The notes beneath the pieces are model-generated. The model worked only from the letters and a program-made list of their open reading frames with translations. It made no database searches and was not told where the DNA came from. Shown here piece by piece: positions 19,798-30,228 of a stretch of DNA of 64,000 nt. This DNA is from Clostridia bacterium (lineage in GTDB: Bacteria > Bacillota > Clostridia > Christensenellales > Borkfalkiaceae), in the NCBI GenBank assembly GCA_021204825.1, contig JAJPYR010000077.1, positions 1 through 64,000 of the forward strand. Direction: 5' to 3'. Position 1 is the first letter of the stretch. Each line of letters starts with the position of its first letter. Position numbers and translations under genes: made by a program.

Positions 19798-22332
19798 TTA
19801 CTCGGAGTCTTCGCTCTTGGCGGAGCTGAATGAGAACTCGCCGTCTATGACGTCTACGGTGACCTTCTCGCCGGGCAGGATACGGCCTGCGAGGATTTCG
19901 TCGGAGAGACGGTCCTCGATGTGGCGCTGGACGGCACGCTTCAGGGGACGGGCGCCGTTGGTCTCATCGTAGCCGAGGTCAAGAAGCTTGTCAGTGGCCG
20001 CTTCGGATACGCTCAAGGTTATGTTGCGGGATGTGAGGCGCCTGCCGAGGTCCTCCACTATCTTGCCGCAGATCTGGCGGCACTCCTCTTTAGAAAGCTT
20101 GCGGAAGACTATGATGTCATCCACACGGTTGAGGAATTCGGGGCGGAAGGTTGAGCGGAGGGATTCGTTGATGGAGTCCTTCATCTTGTCGTACTCGTCC
20201 TGGGCCTCGTCCGCTGAGGCTCCGAAGCCGAAGGTGTTCATCTTCTTGATCTGGGACGCGCCTGCGTTGGATGTCATGATTATGATGGTGTTCTTGAAGT
20301 TGATGGTCCTGCCCTTGGAGTCCGTGAGGCGTCCGTCATCAAGGATCTGGAGAAGGATGTTGAAGACATCCGGATGGGCCTTCTCGATTTCATCGAAGAG
20401 GACTACGCTGTAGGGCTTGCGGCGCACCTTTTCGGTGAGCTGCCCGCCGTTGTCATCGTAGCCTACGTATCCCGGAGGCGCGCCGATGAGCTTGGAGACT
20501 TCATGCTTTTCCATGTACTCCGACATGTCTATGCGGATCATGAGCTTCTCATCGCCGAACATCTCTTCGGCAAGGGCTTTGGCAAGGTCTGTCTTGCCTA
20601 CGCCGGTAGGGCCTACGAAGATAAATGAGCCTATGGGCCTGTTGGAATCGCCGAGGCCGGCACGGGCACGGCGGATTGCCTTGGACACTGCGGATACCGC
20701 TTCATCCTGGCCTACTATTCTCTTGTGCAGGTTCTCTTCAAGGTGCAGGAGCTTCTCGCTCTCAGTCTCGGTGAGCTTTATGACAGGCACACCGGACCAC
20801 TCGCTGACTATGGCCGCAATCTCGTTGCTGCCTATCTCGGGCTCCGCTGTGGACTTCTCTCCGTTCCAGGTCTTCTGCATCTCGGTGAGCTTTGACTCAA
20901 CATCGTTGAGCTCGTCCTGCAGGGCCTGCGCGTCCTTGAAGTTCCTGTCCTTGACGGCCTTGTCAACTTCAAGGGTGAGCCTCTTCTGCCTCTCCTCGAG
21001 GTCCTTCATCTCCTGGGGGCTGTTCATGGCGTTTATGCGCGCCTTTGATGCGGCCTCATCTATGAGGTCTATGGCCTTGTCCGGAAGGAAACGGTCTGTG
21101 ATGTAGCGGTCTGAAAGGGTTGCGGCGGCAACTATGGCCTCGTCCGTTATGACTACGTTGTGATGGGTCTCATACTTGTCCCTGAGGCCCCTTAAAATCT
21201 CAATGGTGTCCTCCACAGAAGGCTGCTCCACCATTACCGGTGTGAAACGGCGCTCCAGGGCGGCATCCTTTTCTATGTACTTGCGGTACTCTTCAAGCGT
21301 TGTGGCTCCAATGGTCTGCAGCTCGCCGCGGGATAACATGGGCTTTAAGATGTTGGCGGCATCCATGCTGCCTTCGCTGCCTGCGCCTGCCCCTACTATC
21401 TGGTGGAACTCATCTATGAAGAGGATTATGTTGCCGTTGGCCTGCACTTCGTTGATGACGTTCTTGAGCTTCTCTTCAAAGTCTCCGCGGTATCTGGAGC
21501 CTGCGACCATGCTGGAGAGGTCAAGCCCGAATACGGTTTTGTCCTTGAGAAGGTCCGGCACTTCGTTCTTCACGATAGCCTGCGCAAGCCCCTCCACTAC
21601 GGCGGACTTGCCTACGCCGGGCTCGCCTATGAGCACGGGGTTGTTCTTTGTGCGGCGGGACAGAATCTGGATGATCTTGTCTATCTCTTTCTTTCTGCCT
21701 ATTACGGGGTCCAGCTTGCCTTCGCGTGCCTTTGCCGTGATGTCTGTTCCGAAGGACAGCATCTCCTGGCTCAGGCGGCTGCGCTTGGTGTCACTTGCGG
21801 GCCTCTGCCCCTGGCGCTGCTTGCGGAAGTTCTCTGCAGCCTCGCGCATGTCGTCATCCCCGCGGCTCCTGTCCCCTGAAGGGGCGTCCTCCTCGCCGGA
21901 AACTGCCATCTCCACACGGGTGGCAAGGGCCTCCAGGTCTATCTTCATGGCAGCGAGAATCTTCATGGCCATTGAGCTCATGTTGCTCATGAGAGCGCAG
22001 AGCATATGCTCCGTGCCTGCAAGGGCCTCTTCGTTGCCGTTTGCAGCAGCTGCTATCTCGGCCGCGTTTATAAGCATGCTCTTTGTCCTTGGGGTGAAGC
22101 CCTTCGTGGTGCAGCGGGGGTCTATGGTCTGCCTGAAATACATGGCATACTCATTCTCCTTCACTCCGCACTGAGTGAGGATCTTGTACGCCTTGCCCTC
22201 CTTGACGTTTATCATTGCATATAATATGTGCTCGCTGCCTATATACGGCGTCTTGTACGCCACAGCTATCTCCTGCGAACGATTGAGTACATTGATCAGA
22301 TTGGTTGTGAACTGGCTGAAAGGATAATCCAT
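19798..22332 (-). CDS. clpC: ATP-dependent Clp protease ATP-binding subunit ClpC
   Basis: Clp_N repeats, '[15 protein letters not shown]', '[20 protein letters not shown]', UVR-like '[20 protein letters not shown]'. Confidence 0.97.
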   Translation of the reverse strand: MDYPFSQFTTNLINVLNRSQEIAVAYKTPYIGSEHILYAMINVKEGKAYKILTQCGVKENEYAMYFRQTIDPRCTTKGFTPRTKSMLINAAEIAAAANGNEEALAGTEHMLCALMSNMSSMAMKILAAMKIDLEALATRVEMAVSGEEDAPSGDRSRGDDDMREAAENFRKQRQGQRPASDTKRSRLSQEMLSFGTDITAKAREGKLDPVIGRKKEIDKIIQILSRRTKNNPVLIGEPGVGKSAVVEGLAQAIVKNEVPDLLKDKTVFGLDLSSMVAGSRYRGDFEEKLKNVINEVQANGNIILFIDEFHQIVGAGAGSEGSMDAANILKPMLSRGELQTIGATTLEEYRKYIEKDAALERRFTPVMVEQPSVEDTIEILRGLRDKYETHHNVVITDEAIVAAATLSDRYITDRFLPDKAIDLIDEAASKARINAMNSPQEMKDLEERQKRLTLEVDKAVKDRNFKDAQALQDELNDVESKLTEMQKTWNGEKSTAEPEIGSNEIAAIVSEWSGVPVIKLTETESEKLLHLEENLHKRIVGQDEAVSAVSKAIRRARAGLGDSNRPIGSFIFVGPTGVGKTDLAKALAEEMFGDEKLMIRIDMSEYMEKHEVSKLIGAPPGYVGYDDNGGQLTEKVRRKPYSVVLFDEIEKAHPDVFNILLQILDDGRLTDSKGRTINFKNTIIIMTSNAGASQIKKMNTFGFGASADEAQDEYDKMKDSINESLRSTFRPEFLNRVDDIIVFRKLSKEECRQICGKIVEDLGRRLTSRNITLSVSEAATDKLLDLGYDETNGARPLKRAVQRHIEDRLSDEILAGRILPGEKVTVDVIDGEFSFSSAKSEDSE

Positions 22333-22590
22333 AACAATTACCTCCTGTGTTTATGTTTTGTATATCTTCTGTATGTCATTCCTTCTTCCGGCCGCCTTGC
22401 ATGCGGCGCCGGACCTTTCCCGGCCCTGCGCTTATGGTGAAGGCATCAAAGCCCTGGTATATGCATGGCGCCGGAAAACGGGTATGGGCTGCTGTATGTG
22501 CGCTGTATTGCTGTTATATGGGCTGTTCTGCCTGAGCCTTCCGGGTTGGAATGCCGGATCTGGCTGCCGGTCCGTGCCGTTTGGTCAGGG

Positions 22591-22648
22591 CTGTTTGGTC
22601 CGGGCAGTGCCGGTCAGGGCTGTTTGGTCCGGGCAGTGCCGGTCAGGA
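22591..22648. repeat. 29-bp tandem direct repeat (two copies) in clpC-mcsB intergenic region
   Basis: CTGTTTGGTCCGGGCAGTGCCGGTCAGGG starts at 22591 and again at 22620. Confidence 0.85.
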
Positions 22649-23653
22649 TACAAGGCCTTTGAGGAACTTGCCTGTCTGCTCCGCGCGGTATACGTCACGC
22701 TCTGTGGCTGTGAGGTCACGCTCTGCGGCGTCCGTTATGTTGGAGGGCCTCATGCGTATCACGAGGCCGTCTATGCCGGAGACGTCACGGATGGGTATGA
22801 AGCCTAAGACGGCGCCGAGCTTTACGTATGCGGAGTATTTCTGAAGCTCGCCGGATGTGAGGCGGGCGCAGTTGGTGAGGATGCCGTATGCCCGCATGCA
22901 CTGGTCCTTAAGCTCCAGGGCATTGTCTCCCTTGGCAAGCTTCCTGCGCTGTGCGTTCTCCATGTCGCAGACCTGCATCACTATGTCATGAACCTGGCTT
23001 AAGATGTCCCCTTCGGAAAGCCCTAAGGTAACCTCGTTGGATATCTGGTACGTATAGCCTTCCGCCTCGCTTCCCTCGCCGTAGCTTCCGCGCACGGTGA
23101 GCCCTAAGCGGGAGGCGCTGCGGCTTACGCTCTGCATGAGACCGCAGAGGGACAGGGCCGGAAGGAACAGCATGACGGAGGCTCTGAGGCCTGTGCCTAC
23201 GTTTGTGGGGCAGGCCGTGAGGTAGCCCAGCTGCTCGTCATAGGCGAACTTCATGTCCCCGGAAAGGGCGCTGTCGCAGTCGGACATCCTGTCATAGGCT
23301 TCATTGAGGTTGAGGCCCATCATGATGCACTGCTCACGGAGATGGTCCTCTTCATTAATCATGATTGACACGCACTCGTCCGCGCTTATGAGGGCCGCCG
23401 AGATGCGCCTTGTCTTGAGAAGGTTGGGGGATATGAGATGGTTCTCCACAAGGGACTGTGCCTTGGCGTCCGATATGGAGTTCATGTAGTACAGGTTGAA
23501 GTCATTGCTGTACTTGCTCATGGAGCTTGCCACATGGCGTATGACCTCCCTCGCCTGCTTCTCATCCGCAAAGTGCCCCGGAAAAGGGTACCCCTCTATG
23601 TTCCTTGCGAGCCTTACTCTTGTGGATATTACGGTGTTGTCAATGCTGCTCAT
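22643..23653 (-). CDS. mcsB: Protein arginine kinase McsB
   Basis: 'VISTRVRLARNIEGYPFP', 'INEEDHLREQCI', 'ACPTNVGTGLRASVML'. Start at MSSIDNTV. Confidence 0.95.
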   Translation of the reverse strand: MSSIDNTVISTRVRLARNIEGYPFPGHFADEKQAREVIRHVASSMSKYSNDFNLYYMNSISDAKAQSLVENHLISPNLLKTRRISAALISADECVSIMINEEDHLREQCIMMGLNLNEAYDRMSDCDSALSGDMKFAYDEQLGYLTACPTNVGTGLRASVMLFLPALSLCGLMQSVSRSASRLGLTVRGSYGEGSEAEGYTYQISNEVTLGLSEGDILSQVHDIVMQVCDMENAQRRKLAKGDNALELKDQCMRAYGILTNCARLTSGELQKYSAYVKLGAVLGFIPIRDVSGIDGLVIRMRPSNITDAAERDLTATERDVYRAEQTGKFLKGLVS

Positions 23654-24152
23654 CCTGGCCTCCCTCTCCGTCATTCTTGACTCCGGACAGCTCCGCGTTG
23701 ATGGCGTTTATCTGCTCATAGATGTCATTTGCCTTCATGAACTCCTTGTTGCGGATGGCCGCCTCCAGCTGCTCCTGCAGCTCCTGCAGCTTGCGGTGGT
23801 AGCCGCTCTTGTCCGCGTTCATGTTGGCCTTGCCCACATGCGCCGTATGCCCCTGGATGCGCTCTATTGCAGGCATGAGCTCCGTCTTGAAGGCATCATA
23901 GCATGACGGGCATCCCAAAAGGCCGGTCCTCTGGTACTCGCTGTACGTTGTCCCGCACACAGGGCATCTCTTTTCCGTCTTCTGCATCTTCGGAGCGAGA
24001 AGGTCCATGAGTAAGTCTGCATTGGCAGACTGCAGGGACCCGAACATCTCCTGGTAGCAGGCAGGGCAGAGATGGTACTCGAACACCTTGCCGTTGACCG
24101 CTTCCTTGTATTCAATTGTCGCCTGATTTTTCTTGCAGCGCTGACAAAGCAT
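23640..24152 (-). CDS. mcsA: McsA-like protein (CxxC zinc motifs plus UVR motif)
   Basis: 'MLCQRCKKNQATIEYKEAVNGK', 'RCPVCGTTYSEYQRTGLLGCPSCYDAF', C-terminal UVR helix; overlaps mcsB. Confidence 0.9.
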   Translation of the reverse strand: MLCQRCKKNQATIEYKEAVNGKVFEYHLCPACYQEMFGSLQSANADLLMDLLAPKMQKTEKRCPVCGTTYSEYQRTGLLGCPSCYDAFKTELMPAIERIQGHTAHVGKANMNADKSGYHRKLQELQEQLEAAIRNKEFMKANDIYEQINAINAELSGVKNDGEGGQDEQH

Positions 24153-24269
24153 GATTTCTCTCCAGCGGGGCACGTCTGAATGTCATACCCCTTCACTAAT
24201 TATTATAAACACTTTTCGGCCGTTCTAAACATAAACGGAAAAACTTTATGAAATATTTTTCTCGGTCTT

Positions 24270-25619
24270 TCAGTTCGGAGTAAATCCAGACAGAAACTCT
24301 TTGGTCAGAAACGCGCAAAAGTGAGGGAAGGTGATGATATTATTCTCATATCCTATGTTCCCGCGTATAAACTTCATACCATAAGTAATTTCCTTATAAT
24401 CCTGACTGTTTATGAGAGTTGCCAAGGATTTGGACTGGTTGTTCTGCGCCTTGACCTCAATGGGAACAATCCTGTTCCCGCTGCGCACAATAAACTCTTC
24501 CTGCAACGGAGAATTTTCTTTCTTATAATAGTAGAGCTTATCATAGCCGGCCTTAATAAGAGCTTCCCCTATTATGCATTCAAAGAGGCCACCCTTGTAT
24601 GTCCCCAGATTTTTGTTTACCTTAAAGTCTTTCTGTGATTCTTCGTCCAGCTGAGACAGCAACAGACCACTGTCTGCATAATAGAAAACACATATCCCGG
24701 GCAAACAATTCCCGCTCAAAGGTAATTCAAGGGGGTTCAAAGCATGACTGACATTGATTATGCCCGCATCCAGGAGCCAGTCAAATGCTCCGCTATAGTC
24801 TTCGAAGGTTGCAGTTTTCTTAAGTTTTGATACTTGGAATTTCTTGTTTACTTTGCCTAATTGAGAAGGAATGTTTCTGAAAACCGCCTCAATCCTTCCC
24901 TTGTCAAGCCCTGCTGAATACTTTTTTATGTCATCCTCATAGCCCACTACAATCAGTTTCTGCAGTTTGAGAGTCTCTTCAAAGGTACCCTTCTGGACAA
25001 AGTTGGAAACAATCTGCGGCATGCCGCCTGTAATGCAGTAATCAGTGAATATATCATCATAGTGTTTTAATGCTACATCAGAGAACGGCCTGAAGGTGCG
25101 CATATGCTCAAGCATATCATCCCGGATGGAATTGTCATATCCAAGTGCCCAGAGAAACTCGTCAAAATCCATGGATTTCATTTCAACTTCATCTTTATAG
25201 CCAACACTTATGCTTGATATGCTATGATAATGTACACCCAGCAATGATCCGCTGCATATGACATCATAACGGCCATCTATAGCGAAGCACTTGAGCGTTG
25301 TAGTGATATCAGGAAACGCCTGGATTTCGTCAAAGATGAAAAGCGTGGCATGATCAATAAACCGGGCTTTGGAATTTATCCTCGAAATGGCTTTTATAAC
25401 ATTAGGAACAGTATAACCATTATCAACGATTTGCCTGTACTCAGGCATGGTTGCAAAATTAATCTCAATGATGCTCTTATAGTTCATAGAGGCAAAGTGT
25501 TCTATGGATGCTGTCTTCCCCACCTGTCTGGCTCCTTTGATAATTAAAGGAAGATGGTCCGGATTTGCTTTCCAGCATTCAAGATAATTATCTATCTTTC
25601 TCTTCAAATATCTAGCCAT
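24270..25619 (-). CDS. AAA_14/DUF4143 family ATPase
   Basis: 'PLIIKGARQVGKTASIEHFA', 'LFIFDEIQAFPD', C-term 'EEFIVRSGNRIVPIEVKAQNNQSKSL'. Confidence 0.9.
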   Translation of the reverse strand: MARYLKRKIDNYLECWKANPDHLPLIIKGARQVGKTASIEHFASMNYKSIIEINFATMPEYRQIVDNGYTVPNVIKAISRINSKARFIDHATLFIFDEIQAFPDITTTLKCFAIDGRYDVICSGSLLGVHYHSISSISVGYKDEVEMKSMDFDEFLWALGYDNSIRDDMLEHMRTFRPFSDVALKHYDDIFTDYCITGGMPQIVSNFVQKGTFEETLKLQKLIVVGYEDDIKKYSAGLDKGRIEAVFRNIPSQLGKVNKKFQVSKLKKTATFEDYSGAFDWLLDAGIINVSHALNPLELPLSGNCLPGICVFYYADSGLLLSQLDEESQKDFKVNKNLGTYKGGLFECIIGEALIKAGYDKLYYYKKENSPLQEEFIVRSGNRIVPIEVKAQNNQSKSLATLINSQDYKEITYGMKFIRGNIGYENNIITFPHFCAFLTKEFLSGFTPN

Positions 25620-25690
25620 ATAAACCTCGCAATAAAAAGTACTTTTATATTAGCATATATGGATAGGAAAAACAAGTGGCTTGAAGAATA

Positions 25691-25800
25691 AATGAACGAT
25701 TTTTTTTGAAAAACAAAGAATTTATGAATCACTTTTTTTAAAAAGATAAGTTTTTATGAACGAAATTATTCGATAAAATAAAGATTTTATGAACCACTTT
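25691..25800. repeat. Degenerate ~32-bp direct repeats containing TATGAA(C/T), 3.5 units
   Basis: ATGAA(C/T) at 25692, 25724, 25756, 25789 (spacing 32, 32, 33) upstream of the AAA_14 ATPase. Confidence 0.7.
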
Positions 25801-26003
25801 CATGTTCATTTACAATCCTTCCACTACAACACAGGCTAAACATATGTGAAAGTGTGAAAGCATGCGCTCCAGCAAAGTATCCTCACCAGTGTGTGACCTC
25901 AGCCAGTTCAAACTGGAGACTGAACGGTAAGATTTGATATTTACAAGCTGTTATGTTAATTTGGAGGATTTGGAGAATTTTTTGCAAATGGCGCGCGGAA
26001 TGG

Positions 26004-26032
26004 TTGTCTTTAAAAGGGATTGCTGATATACT
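26004..26032 (+). promoter_or_regulatory. Sigma-70-like promoter of NifU-like/GGGtGRT operon
   Basis: TTGTCT-17 bp-TATACT. Confidence 0.75.
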
Positions 26033-26076
26033 TTAGATATAAAATTACGCAATTTTATGTCGGAGGAATAAAAGTA

Positions 26077-26802
26077 ATGCAATACTCGAAAGAAGTTGAG
26101 AACATGGTTTGCGTTGCAAAAGGCGTGTCCGGCAAGTTCGAGCATGGCCCCGCTCCCATCCCGGAAGAGGGACAGTGGATCCAGGCCAAGGAGATCAGGG
26201 ACATCAAGGGCCTGACGCACGGCGTTGGCTGGTGCGCTCCCCAGCAGGGCGCCTGCAAGCTCACTCTCAACGTAAAGGACGGAATCATTCAGGAAGCTCT
26301 GATAGAGACAATAGGATGCTCCGGCATGACGCACTCCGCAGCAATGGCTGCAGAGATTCTGCCCCACAAGACAATCCTTGAGGCTCTCAACACAGACCTC
26401 GTGTGCGATGCCATCAACACAGCAATGCGCGAGCTCTTCCTTCAGATAGTATACGGCAGAACGCAGTCCGCGTTCTCAGAAGACGGCCTTCCCATCGGAT
26501 CAGGCTTAGAGGACCTCGGCAAGGGCATGCGCTCACAGGTGGGCACAATGTACGGCACGGCTTTAAAGGGCGCAAGGTACCTCGAGATGACAGAGGGCTA
26601 TGTTCTTGGCCTCGCTCTTGACAAGAACAGCGAGATATGCGGCTACAAGTTCGTCTCCCTCGGCAAGATGACAGACTTCATAAAGAAGGGCCTCACACCT
26701 AACGAAGCCTGGGAGAAGTCCATAGGAACATACGGCAGGTATACGGCAGAGCAGGGCGCCGTAAGGCATATTGACCCCAGAACAGACAAGGAGGTTGACT
26801 GA
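26077..26802 (+). CDS. NifU/IscU-like iron-sulfur cluster scaffold protein
   Basis: 'CSGMTHSAAMAAEIL', conserved Cys; start MQYSKEVENMV after CGGAGGAA. Confidence 0.82.
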   Translation: MQYSKEVENMVCVAKGVSGKFEHGPAPIPEEGQWIQAKEIRDIKGLTHGVGWCAPQQGACKLTLNVKDGIIQEALIETIGCSGMTHSAAMAAEILPHKTILEALNTDLVCDAINTAMRELFLQIVYGRTQSAFSEDGLPIGSGLEDLGKGMRSQVGTMYGTALKGARYLEMTEGYVLGLALDKNSEICGYKFVSLGKMTDFIKKGLTPNEAWEKSIGTYGRYTAEQGAVRHIDPRTDKEVD

Positions 26803-27803
26803 TGGCACTGTTTGAAAACTATGAAAGACGTGAGGCCAAAATCCTCGCCACACTGAAAGAGTACGGCATCGGCACCATTGAGGAGTGCCGTGACATAACC
26901 CTCGCTAAGGGCATAGACGTAGAGGCCATAGTGCGCGGCACGCAGCCCATATGCTTTGACAACGCCGTGTGGGCATATACCGTAGGCGCAGCCATCGCCA
27001 TCAAGTGCGGATGCACAAAGGCCAATGATGCCGCAGCAAAGATAGGCATCGGCCTCCAGTCCTTCTGCATTCCCGGCTCTGTAGCAGAGAACAGAAAGGT
27101 AGGCTTAGGCCACGGCAACCTCGGCTCCATGCTTCTTTCCGAAGAGACAGACTGCTTCTGCTTCCTTGCAGGCCATGAGTCCTTCGCGGCAGCCGAAGGC
27201 GCAATCAAAATTGCAGAGAACGCCAACAAGGTCCGCGTAAAGCCTCTCCGCGTCATCCTCAACGGACTGGGCAAGGATGCCGCATACATCATCTCCAGAG
27301 TGAACGGCTTCACCTACTGCAAGACCGTATTCGACCCCTTCACAGAGACCGTAAAGGTCACAGACATGGTTCCTTTCTCCGAAGGCGCACGCGCCAAGGT
27401 GCGCTGCTACGGCGCAGACAACGTCCCTGAAGGCGTTGCCATCATGAAGCTTGAGAAGGTGTCCGTCTCCATAACCGGAAACTCCACCAACCCCACCAGG
27501 TTCCAGCATCCAGTAGCCGGCACATACAAGAAGTGGTGCACAGAGAACGGCGTGAAGTACTTCTCCGTAGCCTCCGGCGGCGGCACAGGCAGAACCCTTC
27601 ATCCGGACAACATGGCAGCAGGCCCTTCCTCATACGGCATGACAGACACGATGGGCAGAATGCACTCCGATGCGCAGTTCGCAGGCTCCTCCTCCGTTCC
27701 CGCGCACGTTGAGATGATGGGGCTCATCGGCATGGGCAACAACCCCATGGTAGGCGCAACCGTAGCGACCGCCGTGGCTGTCCAGGAAGCCATGACAAAG
27801 TAA
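26802..27803 (+). CDS. GGGtGRT protein
   Basis: Signature 'VASGGGTGRTLHPDNMAAGPSSYGMTDTMGRMHSD'; overlaps upstream stop. Confidence 0.93.
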   Translation: MALFENYERREAKILATLKEYGIGTIEECRDITLAKGIDVEAIVRGTQPICFDNAVWAYTVGAAIAIKCGCTKANDAAAKIGIGLQSFCIPGSVAENRKVGLGHGNLGSMLLSEETDCFCFLAGHESFAAAEGAIKIAENANKVRVKPLRVILNGLGKDAAYIISRVNGFTYCKTVFDPFTETVKVTDMVPFSEGARAKVRCYGADNVPEGVAIMKLEKVSVSITGNSTNPTRFQHPVAGTYKKWCTENGVKYFSVASGGGTGRTLHPDNMAAGPSSYGMTDTMGRMHSDAQFAGSSSVPAHVEMMGLIGMGNNPMVGATVATAVAVQEAMTK

Positions 27804-27833
27804 TATCCACACGCAAAACACCATAATACTGCA

Positions 27834-27867
27834 AAAGCCACCCGGCAACGGATGGCTTTTTTGTACT
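27834..27867 (+). terminator. Rho-independent terminator
   Basis: AAAAGCCACCCGGCAACGGATGGCTTTTTTGT. Confidence 0.75.
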
Positions 27868-27904
27868 GTTCCAGCGTGGTCAGGCTGCATCAAACCGCAT
27901 GATG

Positions 27905-28744
27905 TCACTCCATGCCGGAGAATACCTTGAGGGTTATAAGGGCGTTCTCTTTCATGGCATTCTGCGCCGCGAGTGCCATGTCATGGAAGAAGCCGGCACC
28001 GTTTGCCTCCGCATGCGCTTTGGCTGCGGCGTAGCCTGCGTAGGACATGTAGGTGTAATAGTTGATCTTGTTGATGCCCCTGCGTATGACATCCCTGTAC
28101 ACGTCATGGCTTATTCCGCTCCCTCCATGCATTACAAGCGGGATGTCCGTCTTTGCGCGGACAGCGTCTATGATGTCCAGATTGAGGACGGGCTTTACCT
28201 TGTATATGCCGTGCGCAGTGCCGAAGGCAATGGCCAGGGCATCGCACCTGGAGCGGTCTATAAACTCATTCACAAGATTGGGGTCCGTGTAAAGGTCTGC
28301 AGCATTGCCGGAGGACCCGCCTTCCCTGTTTGGCAGGCGGCCCAGCTCCGCTTCAACATCCACTCCTTTTGCGTGAGCGCAGTCCGTCATCTCACGCGTT
28401 GCAGCTGCGTTCTCTTCAAAGGAGCATGCGGACTTGTCTATCATGACGGACGTGAAGCCTATCTCAATGGCTCTCTTGCAGTATTCAATATCCTCGCCGT
28501 GGTCCAGATGAACGCACACGGGCACTTTGGCTTTCGCAGCCTTCATAACCATGATCTCGCCTATGTTGTCCAGGGGAGACACATCTTCATGGAGCTGGGC
28601 GTGTGAGATTATAACAGGAACACTCAGTTCCTCCGCCGCGCCTATTACGGCGTTGAGGCACTCCAGGTTGGGTGTATTGAAGGCACCCACGGCCCTTCCG
28701 TTGGATTTGGAAATCTGTATTACTTCTTTGAGTGATGCAAGCAT
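27905..28744 (-). CDS. Class II (FbaA/GatY-type) ketose-bisphosphate aldolase
   Basis: 'VGAFNTPNLEC', 'VCVHLDHGEDIEYCKRAIEIGFTSVMID', 'FGTAHGIYK', 'PLVMHGGSGI'. Confidence 0.92.
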   Translation of the reverse strand: MLASLKEVIQISKSNGRAVGAFNTPNLECLNAVIGAAEELSVPVIISHAQLHEDVSPLDNIGEIMVMKAAKAKVPVCVHLDHGEDIEYCKRAIEIGFTSVMIDKSACSFEENAAATREMTDCAHAKGVDVEAELGRLPNREGGSSGNAADLYTDPNLVNEFIDRSRCDALAIAFGTAHGIYKVKPVLNLDIIDAVRAKTDIPLVMHGGSGISHDVYRDVIRRGINKINYYTYMSYAGYAAAKAHAEANGAGFFHDMALAAQNAMKENALITLKVFSGME

Positions 28745-28796
28745 GTTTTGTTTCGCCTCTGTCTGTATTGTATTGCCCTTTTCTTGCGGGTATTGC

Positions 28797-30191
28797 TTAA
28801 TGCTCTATGTCCTTAAGGTCATAATGAAGGTACGTGGTGAAGGCTTCTTCCAGGACGGACTTGAGATGCCCAACGCCTACCGTTGTATGGTGCTTGAACC
28901 CTCCGCGAGCAAGGCGTATGAGCTTGTTCTGCAAATCCGGGATTTCGGCAACACCGGCGCAGCCGAAGTAGCCGTCCTCTATGGGGTCTGCCGTGAACTT
29001 CCCTTCGGAGACGTAGACCTTTATCTTCCCGTCCTCGGTGAAGCAGTTGGAGAAGGTCATGTCGCATGGCACTATCCTGCCCTCATCCGTGCCCCAGCCG
29101 CTGTCCGGGTCGTTCTTTGCGAACATCTTGTGCTCCGTGACATGCCCCTTGGCGGTCATAAGACTCTCGGCCGTTGAGCCGCAGTGGAACAGGATCACCT
29201 TGTTCTCGTCATCCCCGTAATTGTTGTTCCAGTCCAGGCATGCCGTGGGCTTGCCAGAGGCAAGGGCCAGTGCGCGCATTGTTACGGCGCTTGTTATGTC
29301 TATCTCACATGAGCATACTATGCCCCTGTCATTGAGCTCAGAAATCAGCACGCACGGACATACGCGGAAGATGGTCTCCATCTCGTTCCAGCAGCGGAGA
29401 GCTATGGCATCCAGATGGTACTCCGCTATGTATTCATCCATGACCACAGAGATCCTGGCAAGAGTCATGCGGTTCTTATGCGGCATGCCGGTAAAGTCTG
29501 CATAATCCATTAAACGCGCATATCTTGCCTGTACCGCAGGATCTGAGTCTTCCTTCCGGTCTACCTTGTACACCAGCTCTGAGAGGTCAAATGACTCCAC
29601 GTTTATGCCGTGGCGCTGCAGGGTTACCTCGTCAAAACGCACTGTCTTGAAGGCTGTTGTCCTTGCGCCTATGCACCCTAAGTTGAACCTTCTCATGCCT
29701 TTCACAACCCTGCATATGGCAGCAAAGTCTTCCAGATTCTGCTTAAAGGCCAGGCTTAATGGATGAACCACGTGAGGTTTGAGAACTGTAAAAGGTATTC
29801 CGTACTGGTAAAAGACGTCCGTTACGGAGAACTTGCCGCAGTATGCATCGCGCCTGTGGGCAAAGTCCATCTTGCCAATCTCATCCGGATATGCCTGCAT
29901 GAGGATGGGCACGCCCGCGTCCTGCAGGGCGGCTGCCGCGCCGTTCTCATCTATGAATATGGGCATGCAGAGGATTACGCCGTCATACTCCCCATCATGG
30001 CTCTTGAGCCAGTCATGATAGAGCAGCCCCTCATCCCTTGTCTCAACGGCTCCGTACCTGGTGGCGTTCTCATCCATGACGAGGACCTCGTATCCGGCGT
30101 CCATCACGGCCTTTATCATGTCCACGCGGGCCCCTGCTATGAGCTCCGCGGGCATGAAGCCCCTGTTGCCGAAATATAATGCAAATTTCAT
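28797..30191 (-). CDS. L-fucose/L-arabinose isomerase-family protein
   Basis: 'IDENGAAAALQDAGVPILMQA', 'ALRCWNEME', 'CEIDITSAVTMRALALASGKPTACLDWNNNYG'. Confidence 0.82.
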   Translation of the reverse strand: MKFALYFGNRGFMPAELIAGARVDMIKAVMDAGYEVLVMDENATRYGAVETRDEGLLYHDWLKSHDGEYDGVILCMPIFIDENGAAAALQDAGVPILMQAYPDEIGKMDFAHRRDAYCGKFSVTDVFYQYGIPFTVLKPHVVHPLSLAFKQNLEDFAAICRVVKGMRRFNLGCIGARTTAFKTVRFDEVTLQRHGINVESFDLSELVYKVDRKEDSDPAVQARYARLMDYADFTGMPHKNRMTLARISVVMDEYIAEYHLDAIALRCWNEMETIFRVCPCVLISELNDRGIVCSCEIDITSAVTMRALALASGKPTACLDWNNNYGDDENKVILFHCGSTAESLMTAKGHVTEHKMFAKNDPDSGWGTDEGRIVPCDMTFSNCFTEDGKIKVYVSEGKFTADPIEDGYFGCAGVAEIPDLQNKLIRLARGGFKHHTTVGVGHLKSVLEEAFTTYLHYDLKDIEH

Positions 30192-30228
30192 TTATGTCTC
30201 CTTAACGGCTGTATGACCGTATTATGTC

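Noticed and set aside
25691-25800. ~32-bp periodic repeats as a CRISPR array
   Set aside because: Units are degenerate throughout, with no identical repeat plus unique spacer and no cas genes.
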